DNA of 64,000 bases from Peribacillus simplex (GTDB taxonomy: Bacteria > Bacillota > Bacilli > Bacillales > DSM-1321): contig NZ_CP126106.1 in NCBI RefSeq assembly GCF_030123325.1, forward strand, positions 5,649,001 through 5,713,000, given 5' to 3'. Every line of letters starts with the position of its first letter. Position 1 is the first letter of the stretch. The position numbers were made by a program, and so were the translations under genes. Positions 25,586 through 32,991 of the stretch are shown in pieces. The notes below the pieces were generated by a model. That model made no database searches. It saw nothing but the letters and a program-made list of their open reading frames with translations, and was not told where the DNA came from.

Positions 25586-27054
25586 AAATCCTCAATCCGT
25601 TTCCAAGTATTCTTTAATGCTTCCACTGTACAATCATATACACCGCGGCTGATCATCTTCCCTAACGGAGTGATGGTGCCTGCATATTGAAGCCTTGCCC
25701 CCCTTTGAGTTGCCGCAATCAAAATGCTGTCTGTCGATGTTCCTGTTGCACATGTATTTGTCACCTTATCCATGACATGCAAGTCATGAAGGGCTTTTAC
25801 TTTTGCCTCGGTCGCAGTAACTATGCTGTGGATGAAAGCCTCTTCTGCCAAATGCCCATTTACGAATATCCAAGTATTGATCGTTCCTGGAGCGGAACTC
25901 CAAGAATGCCGGTCAGCTAAGGAAGCGTCGATGGCATTCCCTACACCAGCCGTCACGATGATGAAAACCGAGAAATCTTCATCTCTTAATAGCTTGAAAG
26001 CAACCGTATCGAGAAAGACAGCTGTCATCATCCCTACCGTTTCATGAGGTTCAAAACCATGAGTCTTTAAATAGGCGGCCATTTCAACATGATGATCCTC
26101 GCAATCATAGCCATGATGGACGTGCCTATTCACAAAATATTTATGCCAGCCCGTCCCAGAACCAGTCACACCAGAAGACATCGTTCTAAGCGGGATCGGG
26201 GAATCCAATTGAATCATCTCAGGACCGACTGTCAAATAGGAACCATCGATTTCCAATGGGATCGTATCATGGCCATGCTTTTCCGGAACGATGAACATCT
26301 GCGGTTTCGGAAGGGCGGGATGTGGATGTTTTTCGATCGTCGTATGATATACATCCTGAATCCGTTCCTGTTGGAGCACTTCGTTCGGCACATCAACAAC
26401 CTGAATCTGCCCTTTCTCAAGCAACATAAGCCGATCACAATATAATCCAGCCAAATTCAAATCATGAAAAATTGAAATAACGGTCAACTTCTGCTCTTTT
26501 GCCATTTTCCTCATTAGATCAAGAAGATCTTTTTGATAGGAGAGATCCAAATGGTTCGTAGGTTCATCCAAAAAAAGGATTTCCGGCTCTTGGGCAAGTG
26601 CCTGTGCCAGCAAGACCCTTTGTCTCTCCCCTCCTGATAATCGTTCAAAATGAAGATCCTGAAAATCAGCTACTCCCGTTTGTTCCATAACTCGTTGGAC
26701 AATCGATTCATCTTCCGCGGACCAACTATGGAACCAACCTGATTGATGGGCATATCGCCCAAGTGAAACCGTCTCTTTTACTGTATAGGAGAAAGCTAAT
26801 GAGGAATGTTGAGGGAGCACAGCAATGACCTGTGCAAGTTGTTTTGACGAATAATCCTTCAAATCCCTACCTCTTATCCGTACGCTTCCGCCTTTATAAT
26901 CGAGCACCCCGCTAAGCATGCTTAAAAGCGTCGTTTTTCCGCTGCCATTTGGACCAAGAATCCCGAATAATTCCCCTTTATGTACATCAAAAGAGACAGA
27001 GTCCAAAACAGCTTTGTTATGATATCCACCTGTTAACCCTCTTACTTCAAGCAT
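25582..27054 (-). CDS. Fused corrinoid ABC ATPase BtuD and amidohydrolase CbiZ
   Basis: A 490-residue fusion. Residues about 1-250 are an ABC ATPase: Walker A GILGPNGSGKTTLLS, Q-loop AVLPQHS, signature RLSGGERQRVLLAQALAQ, Walker B ILFLDEPTNHLDL. Residues about 270-490 are CbiZ, which hydrolyses the amide bond of adenosylcobinamide or pseudocobalamin to give adenosylcobyric acid: MSSGVTGSGTGWHKYFVNRHV, VGMMTAVFLDTVAFK, IIVTAGVGNAIDA and ATGTSTDSILIAATQRG. The join couples import with remodelling. BtuD-CbiZ fusions occur in other Bacillaceae. The gene starts six bases after btuC. Confidence 0.9.
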   Translation of the reverse strand: MLEVRGLTGGYHNKAVLDSVSFDVHKGELFGILGPNGSGKTTLLSMLSGVLDYKGGSVRIRGRDLKDYSSKQLAQVIAVLPQHSSLAFSYTVKETVSLGRYAHQSGWFHSWSAEDESIVQRVMEQTGVADFQDLHFERLSGGERQRVLLAQALAQEPEILFLDEPTNHLDLSYQKDLLDLMRKMAKEQKLTVISIFHDLNLAGLYCDRLMLLEKGQIQVVDVPNEVLQQERIQDVYHTTIEKHPHPALPKPQMFIVPEKHGHDTIPLEIDGSYLTVGPEMIQLDSPIPLRTMSSGVTGSGTGWHKYFVNRHVHHGYDCEDHHVEMAAYLKTHGFEPHETVGMMTAVFLDTVAFKLLRDEDFSVFIIVTAGVGNAIDASLADRHSWSSAPGTINTWIFVNGHLAEEAFIHSIVTATEAKVKALHDLHVMDKVTNTCATGTSTDSILIAATQRGARLQYAGTITPLGKMISRGVYDCTVEALKNTWKRIEDL

Positions 27055-27060
27055 CCGTTT

Positions 27061-28116
27061 TTACCCTTCTCTCCGTCTCTTTAATAAAATCAGCGCAAAT
27101 GCAGGTGCCCCGATAAGTGAGGTGATCACCCCGATCGGCAGTTCCGATGGGGCAATGATCGTTCGTGCCACAAAATCCGCCAATATTAAGAATCCGCTTC
27201 CTACCAACAATGACAACGGAAGTAGATGTTTATGGTCAGGTCCCCAAATCTTTCGGACAAAATGAGGAATGACCAATCCTACAAAGCCAATCGCCCCTGA
27301 AACGGCAACGGCTGCCCCTGTCAATGTCGAACCGGCTATCAAGATCCACATTTTCCGCCGCTTAACATTCACACCTAAGTGTTTTGCCCGGTCTTCCCCG
27401 AAAGTCATCGCATTCAATTCACTTGTATTCATGATCAAAATCAATGATCCAATGATAAAAAACGGCAAAATGATTGCAATGTAATTCCATCCGCGCATTG
27501 AAACGCTTCCCATCAGCCAGCCGATGATTTGTCTTAATTCATCACCCGTCAGCGCAATCATCAATGAAATGAAGGCACTTAAAAATGAGCTGAAAATGAT
27601 TCCCGTTAAAATGATCGTTTCCACTTTCATCGACCGATCCATTTTTTTTGCAAAAGTCAGTACGCAAAGCATCGTGAGCACTGAGCATAAGATGCTCAAT
27701 GCCGGAAGAGTATATAAACCGATGAACGGCAGTGAAATATTCAAGAATATTGTCAATACGGCGCCGACCGATGCTCCTGAAGAAATACCCAATGTGTAAG
27801 GATCAGCGAGCGGGTTCCGGAGCAGTCCCTGAAAAGCCGCGCCTGCAATCGCAAGTGATGCCCCGACCAAACCCGCAAGCAATACGCGCGGCAAGCGGAT
27901 GTTCATCACGATATTCGTAAGCATCACATCCGGATCAGCAGAAATCGGCAAATGGAAAATCTCCTTGCCGATTATTTGTATAAGTACGGGAATCGGTACT
28001 GGCACCGAACCAAAGGAAATGCCTATCGTCATTGCGAATAACAAAATGAACAGCGCAATCAAATAAGCAAACGCCCATTTAGTTGTTAAATTGGTTCGGA
28101 TAGACTGATTTGGCAA
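27061..28116 (-). CDS. btuC: Corrinoid ABC permease BtuC (FecCD family)
   Basis: Integral membrane subunit with about ten helices in 351 residues. Family motifs are IRLPRVLLAGLVGASLAIAGAAFQGLLRNPLADPYTLGISSGAS (shown here in part as NPLADPYTLG), GWLMGS and GAIGFVGLVIPHFVRKI, the last being the ATPase-coupling region. The annotated TTG 28116 overlaps the btuF end by 38 bases and its AGAGGA site is close, so a slightly later start is possible. Substrate is inferred from the riboswitch and neighbours. Confidence 0.9.
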   Translation of the reverse strand: MPNQSIRTNLTTKWAFAYLIALFILLFAMTIGISFGSVPVPIPVLIQIIGKEIFHLPISADPDVMLTNIVMNIRLPRVLLAGLVGASLAIAGAAFQGLLRNPLADPYTLGISSGASVGAVLTIFLNISLPFIGLYTLPALSILCSVLTMLCVLTFAKKMDRSMKVETIILTGIIFSSFLSAFISLMIALTGDELRQIIGWLMGSVSMRGWNYIAIILPFFIIGSLILIMNTSELNAMTFGEDRAKHLGVNVKRRKMWILIAGSTLTGAAVAVSGAIGFVGLVIPHFVRKIWGPDHKHLLPLSLLVGSGFLILADFVARTIIAPSELPIGVITSLIGAPAFALILLKRRREG

Positions 28117-29044
28117 GTTCCTCTACTCCCTCTATCAAGCGTGGACCGGAACGGGTCACCAAGTCAGAATGGACATCAAAGACTTGGCCATTCTTAATGG
28201 CTTTTACATCTTGCCATCCTTTTCGGCCCTTCACTTCACTTACTGCGTCTTTTGTATAATAACCATACGTTGTAATGATGACATCCGGATTTGCAGCAAT
28301 CATCGACTCTTCATCAATTTTTGCCCATCCGTCCAATTCAGCAGCAGCATTATCCGCTGAAATGATAGTAAGCATCTCATTCATGAAAGTATTTTTTCCA
28401 GGTGTGTATATTTCCGGTGAAGGCGAAACTTCCACTAAAACGGTCTTCCTATCCGCTTCCTTTACGGATTTGGCCTTTTCCTGGATATCCTTGAGCTTCA
28501 TTTTCATATCCGTAACGATTTCTTTTGCTTTATCCTGTTCTCCCGTTGCCTGTCCAATCATTTCAATAGATTCATAGACTTGGTCAAAGCTTTGTGCATC
28601 ATTGACTACGAGGACATCTATTCCAGCATCCTTAAGTTGCTGTAAACCCTCATTTGAATTATGGGCACTTGATGCATGCGCAAGAACAAGATCAGGTTTC
28701 ATGGAGACAATCAGCTCCGTGTTCATTTCCATTCCGCCAACTTTTTCAATTTCTTTCGTTTCTTCCGGGTAATTATCATTGTCGGATACACCAACGACCT
28801 TTTTACCCAAACCAAGTGCAAAGACCACTTCCGTATTACTTGGTATCAACGAAACGATTTTCTTCGGTTTTTGTTCTATCGTTACTTTTTCCCCAGTTGC
28901 ATCTTTAATCGTAATCGGGAAAGCTTCGTGTTGAGCATGATTCGTTTGCTGCTTTTCTTTTCCTTCGTCAGTAGCGTCACTGCAGCCAACCATCAATCCT
29001 GCAGTAAGCATCATCAACAGTATCAGACCAAAAATCTTCTTCAT
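28079..29044 (-). CDS. btuF: Corrinoid-binding lipoprotein BtuF
   Basis: Class III substrate-binding lipoprotein of 321 residues from ATG 29044; GGGGA lies six bases upstream, while the ATG at 29050 abuts it. The signal peptide ends in a lipobox MVGC. Conserved parts: KIVSLIPSNTEVVFALGLG, VVGVSDNDNYPEETKEIEKVGG, and PDLVLAHASSAHN. First gene after the cobalamin riboswitch, which supports a corrinoid rather than an iron-siderophore ligand. Confidence 0.9.
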   Translation of the reverse strand: MKKIFGLILLMMLTAGLMVGCSDATDEGKEKQQTNHAQHEAFPITIKDATGEKVTIEQKPKKIVSLIPSNTEVVFALGLGKKVVGVSDNDNYPEETKEIEKVGGMEMNTELIVSMKPDLVLAHASSAHNSNEGLQQLKDAGIDVLVVNDAQSFDQVYESIEMIGQATGEQDKAKEIVTDMKMKLKDIQEKAKSVKEADRKTVLVEVSPSPEIYTPGKNTFMNEMLTIISADNAAAELDGWAKIDEESMIAANPDVIITTYGYYTKDAVSEVKGRKGWQDVKAIKNGQVFDVHSDLVTRSGPRLIEGVEELAKSVYPNQFNN

Positions 29045-29119
29045 TTTCATTCCCCACAATCTTTTTATTTAATTTCTTCCCACCTCAATAAAGAAAACGA
29101 ATTGTTGGAAGATGCCCCC

Positions 29120-29155
29120 AAAACAAAAAGCACCTCCCGTTAAACGGAAGGTGCT
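29120..29155 (-). terminator. Riboswitch-controlled terminator before btuF
   Basis: On the minus strand a 12-bp stem (29155-29144 with 29140-29129, one mismatch, 3-base loop) is followed by TTTTTGTTTTG. It stands between the cobalamin aptamer and btuF, as expected of an attenuator. Confidence 0.85.
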
Positions 29156-29169
29156 TGTATGGCAACAAT

Positions 29170-29400
29170 ATCATTACGGACTCTTTCTTAGGGTCTGCCA
29201 CACACCTTCCCATCCGCGTAGGTTACAGGTGTACGAATTCTGGCAGGTCTCCTGGCTCATGGTCATCGTCAACGGCACCTTCCCATATCTCATACAGTGG
29301 TACACAGCCGTCAGCTCCCATATACAGTGGCGGGACCGCGCTGGCATTTCACCAACTTCCCTTTTAAGTCATTAAGACACCAAATCGTTCTTATGTATAT
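29170..29400 (-). ncRNA. Cobalamin riboswitch
   Basis: Read on the minus strand the region has the B12 box GCCACTG at 29331-29325 and the conserved GAGCCAGGAGACCTGCC element at 29258-29242, in the right order and spacing for an adenosylcobalamin aptamer, with surrounding complementary arms. A TATAAT at 29422-29417 could be the -10 of the promoter. Edges are approximate. Together with the terminator downstream it should switch off the whole corrinoid operon when coenzyme B12 is plentiful. Confidence 0.93.
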
Positions 29401-29411
29401 AATTTTCACTG

Positions 29412-29791
29412 CCTTCATTATACACCATGTAAGAATCGATTATTATATGATTTTTCTGAACAAGTTCGAAATGACCCATCCGTCTTCAATGTTTTGAAGA
29501 ATTTTCAATCAGTGACGCAAACCCATCGACTGATAACCCGGGTGAAATCCGAACTCGATGCAGGGCATGCTGCTTCGTCCACTTCAATGTCACTATCATT
29601 CCCCTTCTAGTATAATAGTTCCGGGAAACTAGTGAATATAAAAGTATTCCGTTTAATGAATTAATAGGAAAATACGAGAGCTTATTGACCTGCTGGGCAT
29701 TTATGAAGATTTTTTTTCATAAGTATGTGCTATAAGCTTGAAAAGTTTGCCTATAAGAAATATAATAAATAAGTCGTCGACTTAAATATAT
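29412..29791. other. Gap between riboswitch promoter and tRNA-Arg
   Basis: About 380 AT-rich bases. Apart from the TATAAT near 29417 I see no gene, hairpin or repeat that I can support. Confidence 0.4.
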
Positions 29792-29865
29792 GTCCCAGTA
29801 GCTCAGCAGGATAGAGCGACAGCCTCCTAAGCTGTAGGTCGTAGGTTCGACTCCTATCTGGGACG
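29792..29865 (+). tRNA. tRNA-Arg (anticodon CCU)
   Basis: A 74-base cloverleaf: acceptor GTCCCAG / CTGGGAC, D arm GCTC...GAGC, anticodon stem ACAGC / GCTGT with loop CTCCTAA (anticodon CCT, reads AGG), T arm GTAGG TTCGACT CCTAT, discriminator G. CCA is not encoded. A terminator follows at 29875. Confidence 0.97.
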
Positions 29866-29874
29866 CTAATTAAA

Positions 29875-29922
29875 AACCCTGTTACAATGCGGTTCTCCCG
29901 CGTAGTAACAGGGTTTTTTTCT
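29875..29922. terminator. Terminator after tRNA-Arg
   Basis: AACCCTGTTAC / GTAACAGGGTT, 11-bp perfect stem with a 19-base loop, followed by T7. Confidence 0.9.
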
Positions 29923-29990
29923 TCGTATAAGTACAAGTGACTTATTGGATTAGTCAAAGTAACCACAAATTCATCAATCCCTATAGATAT

Positions 29991-30025
29991 AAAAAAATCC
30001 GAGTCCTGTAAAACACAGAACTCAG
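29991..30025 (-). terminator. Terminator of the acyltransferase gene
   Basis: Minus-strand 11-bp stem (30025-30015 with 30009-29999, G-T pairs included), 5-base loop, then ATTTTTTT, 46 bases past the stop. Confidence 0.8.
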
Positions 30026-30070
30026 ATGTTTATCATATTTAGACTTCAAACAAATTCCAATTAGCTAAAC

Positions 30071-32059
30071 TTACTTTTCAATTAAACCTATCTCGTTGAT
30101 TTTTTCTTCAAAAATAGGTCCGAAACTTTCAGAATAAGTATTCGTTAAATGTCTATTGTCACGGTAAATTATAACATTACCAATAATGGGCTGGAATTTA
30201 CCGTTTACCTTGAAGTAATCTGTTAAGTCAATTTTATGCAAGGATTTATTCTCTTTTTCAAATTGCCTCCAAAAGCTTTCGTCTTTCTGATTATCTACTG
30301 AATTCATTTTTTTTGTAGTTTCTTCTAGTCCATCCGTTTCTAATGATTCCAGCACGTTAAAACTATATCTTGGATCATCACGTATCGCTAACACTTCCAT
30401 ACCATATTCATCTTTAACATACTGCAGCTGATCGACCATTTGTTGTTGTATTTTATTATTAGGCGAATCAGAAGCTGTGGCGTGAGAAATGACAAGATCT
30501 ACATCTGCATCCTTTAGATAATCGAGAACATTATTGACCCAGATACCTTTCAAATCATCATCCGCATAACCTGTTGAAAAACGTGTACCTGAACGAGTCA
30601 TATTCAATACACGATAATTATCATCTTTTGTTGCTTCTAAAATGGCACCTAACCAATGCTCTGAATGGGAACTGCCGATCAGGGCAATTGTAGCATCGTA
30701 ATTTTCAGTTTCGCCATATTCCCCAATTTTCAAGTCACTTTCCTTTAACCCTTGGTTACTGCCGTCCAAATGCGCTTTTGGTAAATCATCAAAGACTTCA
30801 GAATATGACGGAATTGGTTCTTGATCAGGTATATCATCAGGACTTTTTACAGCTAACGCTCCTGGATAATTTTTATCGTTTATTTTATTTTCCAGCTTAT
30901 TTTTATCTATATATACTCCAATTAAAAGAGATGCAATCAAGAGTACATTCACACTGCCCATTATCCCGAGTCTCTTGAATGAGTATTTATTATCCTTTGA
31001 GCTTCGGATTGGTTCTTCTATATATCGAGTCATTAAAAACGACAGGGCTATAGATGAAATGATAATAAGAGTTCCAACGATGAATCCTGGAGTTTCCTGG
31101 ACATTATAACGATAGAACTCCAATAATACCCAATGCCATAAATAGATTCCAAAGGCAATTCCACCTAGCTTCACCATTACAGGTGAACCTAAAAAGCGTT
31201 TGACACCATATTTCGTATCGCATGTACCAGACAAAACAATGAATAATGCACAGGTCATTGGCCATAAGGCAATATACCCCGGAAACATTTCAGATACATT
31301 GAAGACTATTCCAGTTAAAATTAAACCGATTAATCCGAGCCAACCTATCACGGTAGCAATATATTTATTAACCTTGATTGATGATAAATTGATACAGAGC
31401 AAACTGCCTAAAGCAAATTCCCAAACGCGTGTCATCGTAATGAAATAAGCCCATGGCTGATTGACTGAGGTTAAATATATTGAGTATATAAAAGAAGAAA
31501 CAAATAATATTCCTAAAATAGTATTGATTAATGTCTTAACATTAGTTAGTTTATATTTTTTTATTAAGAATAAAATTAAAGTGAATATTAAAAACCAGAT
31601 TATATAAAATTGTCCTTGTATAGACAAAGCCCAAAAGTGTTCAACCGGTGTTTTCATTTGGCTGGAATCTAAATAATCCGTGCTCGAAATAGCCAGTTGC
31701 CAGTTTTGGTAGAAAAACATTGAAGCAAATACTTCATGTATAGTTTTATCCAAAATTGATTTTGGTAATAAAAACCAACTTAAAGCCAGAACAATTGCAA
31801 GAATAAAAAATACAGAGGGAAGTAATCTTTTCATTAACTTCGTGACATATGGCCTAAAACGATATTCCCCTGTTCGTTTAATTGTGGAAACAATTGAAGT
31901 GGTAATAAGAAAACCTGAAATTACAAAGAAAACATCAACCCCGCCGGAAACACGATTTAACCATATATGATATACCGCTACCAGCAGTGCCGCAACAACA
32001 CGTAGCCCTTCGATCTCGGGTCTGAATTTACTCTCAATATTAATTAATGGCTGATTCAT
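30071..32059 (-). CDS. OatA-like membrane acyltransferase with SGNH domain
   Basis: A 662-residue protein in two parts. Residues about 10-370 are an acyltransferase-3 membrane domain with some ten helices, starting FRPEIEGLRVVAALLVAVYH (conserved Arg and catalytic His) and the FFVISGFLI motif. Residues about 420-660 are an extracellular SGNH esterase-like domain with IALIGSSHSEHW and the terminal DNRHLTNTYS Asp-His motif. Such proteins O-acetylate peptidoglycan or secondary polymers. Start ATG 32059 with TAGGAGA. The DNA looks more AT-rich than its neighbours, which suggests transfer or replacement of this surface gene. Confidence 0.85.
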   Translation of the reverse strand: MNQPLINIESKFRPEIEGLRVVAALLVAVYHIWLNRVSGGVDVFFVISGFLITTSIVSTIKRTGEYRFRPYVTKLMKRLLPSVFFILAIVLALSWFLLPKSILDKTIHEVFASMFFYQNWQLAISSTDYLDSSQMKTPVEHFWALSIQGQFYIIWFLIFTLILFLIKKYKLTNVKTLINTILGILFVSSFIYSIYLTSVNQPWAYFITMTRVWEFALGSLLCINLSSIKVNKYIATVIGWLGLIGLILTGIVFNVSEMFPGYIALWPMTCALFIVLSGTCDTKYGVKRFLGSPVMVKLGGIAFGIYLWHWVLLEFYRYNVQETPGFIVGTLIIISSIALSFLMTRYIEEPIRSSKDNKYSFKRLGIMGSVNVLLIASLLIGVYIDKNKLENKINDKNYPGALAVKSPDDIPDQEPIPSYSEVFDDLPKAHLDGSNQGLKESDLKIGEYGETENYDATIALIGSSHSEHWLGAILEATKDDNYRVLNMTRSGTRFSTGYADDDLKGIWVNNVLDYLKDADVDLVISHATASDSPNNKIQQQMVDQLQYVKDEYGMEVLAIRDDPRYSFNVLESLETDGLEETTKKMNSVDNQKDESFWRQFEKENKSLHKIDLTDYFKVNGKFQPIIGNVIIYRDNRHLTNTYSESFGPIFEEKINEIGLIEK

Positions 32060-32101
32060 TTGATTCTATCTCCTACTTTTTCGTCATGCATACAATTTAA
32101 A

Positions 32102-32132
32102 ATTATATCACTTTACGATAATGCTTTGTCAA
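32102..32132 (-). promoter_or_regulatory. Candidate promoter of the acyltransferase gene
   Basis: Minus-strand TTGACA and TATAAT are both perfect but 19 bases apart, longer than usual. Confidence 0.5.
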
Positions 32133-32463
32133 TATAGTAGAAAAGGTTCTTTAATTTTCACGAGTCCGGAGCCTTTCCCAACTTATCAACCAGGCCCCCT
32201 TACAGAAAATGTACGTTGCCTGGGTACGAAGCCCACCCGCTTTTAAATTCATTGAAATAGAACGTTTCTTTATAAAAAAGTCAGTCCACTAGGGACAACA
32301 AAAACGTGGGCATGCTCCAACTGATCGAGATTGTTAAACTGTCAAACATAAGAACATCCCCGCACAAAAATAATCTTTACAATTCAAACTGTTTGATAGT
32401 AAAAGGAAGTTTGTTTTTATTACATGGATTTCTGGATAAAACCATTCTTTTTTTAAAATATAT
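32133..32463. other. Gap upstream of the acyltransferase
   Basis: About 330 bases without a gene. Around 32160-32250 the composition is GC-richer (GAGTCCGGAGCC, CCAGGCCCCC, GCCTGGGTACG) with short self-complementary pieces CCAGGC / GCCTGG, possibly a structured RNA, but I cannot match it to a known family. Confidence 0.35.
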
Positions 32464-32488
32464 GTTTTAACCTGTCCCAGCCGGGTAT
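32464..32488 (+). promoter_or_regulatory. Sigma-B-type promoter before the small ORF pair
   Basis: GTTTTA, 13 bases, GGGTAT: a close sigma-B match with a perfect -10, 42 bases before the first small ORF. Confidence 0.65.
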
Positions 32489-32529
32489 ACAAATACTGTA
32501 AGACATTCTCACCAAAGGAGATGATGTGC

Positions 32530-32604
32530 ATGATGAGTACAATCAGAAGCCAATGGAACAAAGAGAATGACGCAGCGGTGTTTAGTCCCGGTGATCAGCG
32601 TTAG
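32530..32604 (+). CDS. 24-residue peptide, truncated relative of the next ORF
   Basis: AAAGGAGATG lies upstream of ATG ATG; the peptide MMSTIRSQWNKENDAAVFSP ends GDQR. It shares W-N-x-E-N-D-x-A-x-F-S-P-G-D-Q with the 54-residue product of the next ORF and then stops at TAG, right where the second protein continues KPFSTLTR. Either a genuine micropeptide or a copy cut by a nonsense change; the bases after the TAG no longer resemble the second gene. Too short for domain analysis. Confidence 0.5.
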   Translation: MMSTIRSQWNKENDAAVFSPGDQR

Positions 32605-32679
32605 AGTCAATTGAAGCGTTAGATGATAATCAAATATGGGAATTACTAGTCTTCTCATCCAAAGGAGGAGGATACGATC

Positions 32680-32844
32680 ATGAGTATTTACAGCCTATGG
32701 AATCCAGAGAATGATGAAGCAATTTTCAGTCCGGGTGATCAGAAGCCATTCAGTACGCTCACACGAGTAGATTCGAATAAACACACACACACTGACAAAG
32801 CACTTGAATATGAATTACATGGCACCGTACTGAATGAAGTTTAA
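32680..32844 (+). CDS. 54-residue uncharacterised small protein
   Basis: A tiny hydrophilic protein, beginning MSIYSLWNPENDEAIFSPGD and ending LEYELHGTVLNEV, with a THTDK segment in the middle. An excellent AAAGGAGGAGG Shine-Dalgarno stands 9 bases before ATG 32680. No signal peptide, membrane helix or cysteine. It follows a shorter paralogue and a sigma-B-type promoter, so a stress-induced role is plausible. I do not recognise the family. Confidence 0.7.
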   Translation: MSIYSLWNPENDEAIFSPGDQKPFSTLTRVDSNKHTHTDKALEYELHGTVLNEV

Positions 32845-32860
32845 CAGAAGCAGATATATG

Positions 32861-32892
32861 GAAAGGGATGGAGCACTCGCTCCATCCCTTTC
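32861..32892 (+). terminator. Strong hairpin after the small protein gene
   Basis: A perfect 14-bp stem GAAAGGGATGGAGC / GCTCCATCCCTTTC with a 4-base loop, 16 bases past the stop. The following tract is only moderately T-rich. Confidence 0.6.
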
Positions 32893-32940
32893 TGCCGTCA
32901 TTTTCATTTATATGAATATCGCCATTTCAAATAACCCCAT

Positions 32941-32990
32941 AAAAAAAAGAGCCCTTTCACCATGGAGCTAAAGGTGAAGGGCTCTTTTCT
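32941..32990. terminator. Terminator of topB (bidirectional)
   Basis: AAGAGCCCTTTCACC / GGTGAAGGGCTCTT stem with A8 to the left and TTCTTTT to the right, directly after the topB stop on the minus strand. Confidence 0.9.
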
Positions 32991-32991
32991 T

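Noticed and set aside
29751..29966. A 71-residue frame containing SVPDRSRTYDLQLRR
   Set aside because: It is antisense to tRNA-Arg(CCU) and its terminator; such tRNA-antisense frames are a well-known false annotation.
32334..32561. A 75-residue minus-strand frame in the gap before topB
   Set aside because: No ribosome site, atypical composition, and it opposes the sigma-B-type promoter and small ORFs.
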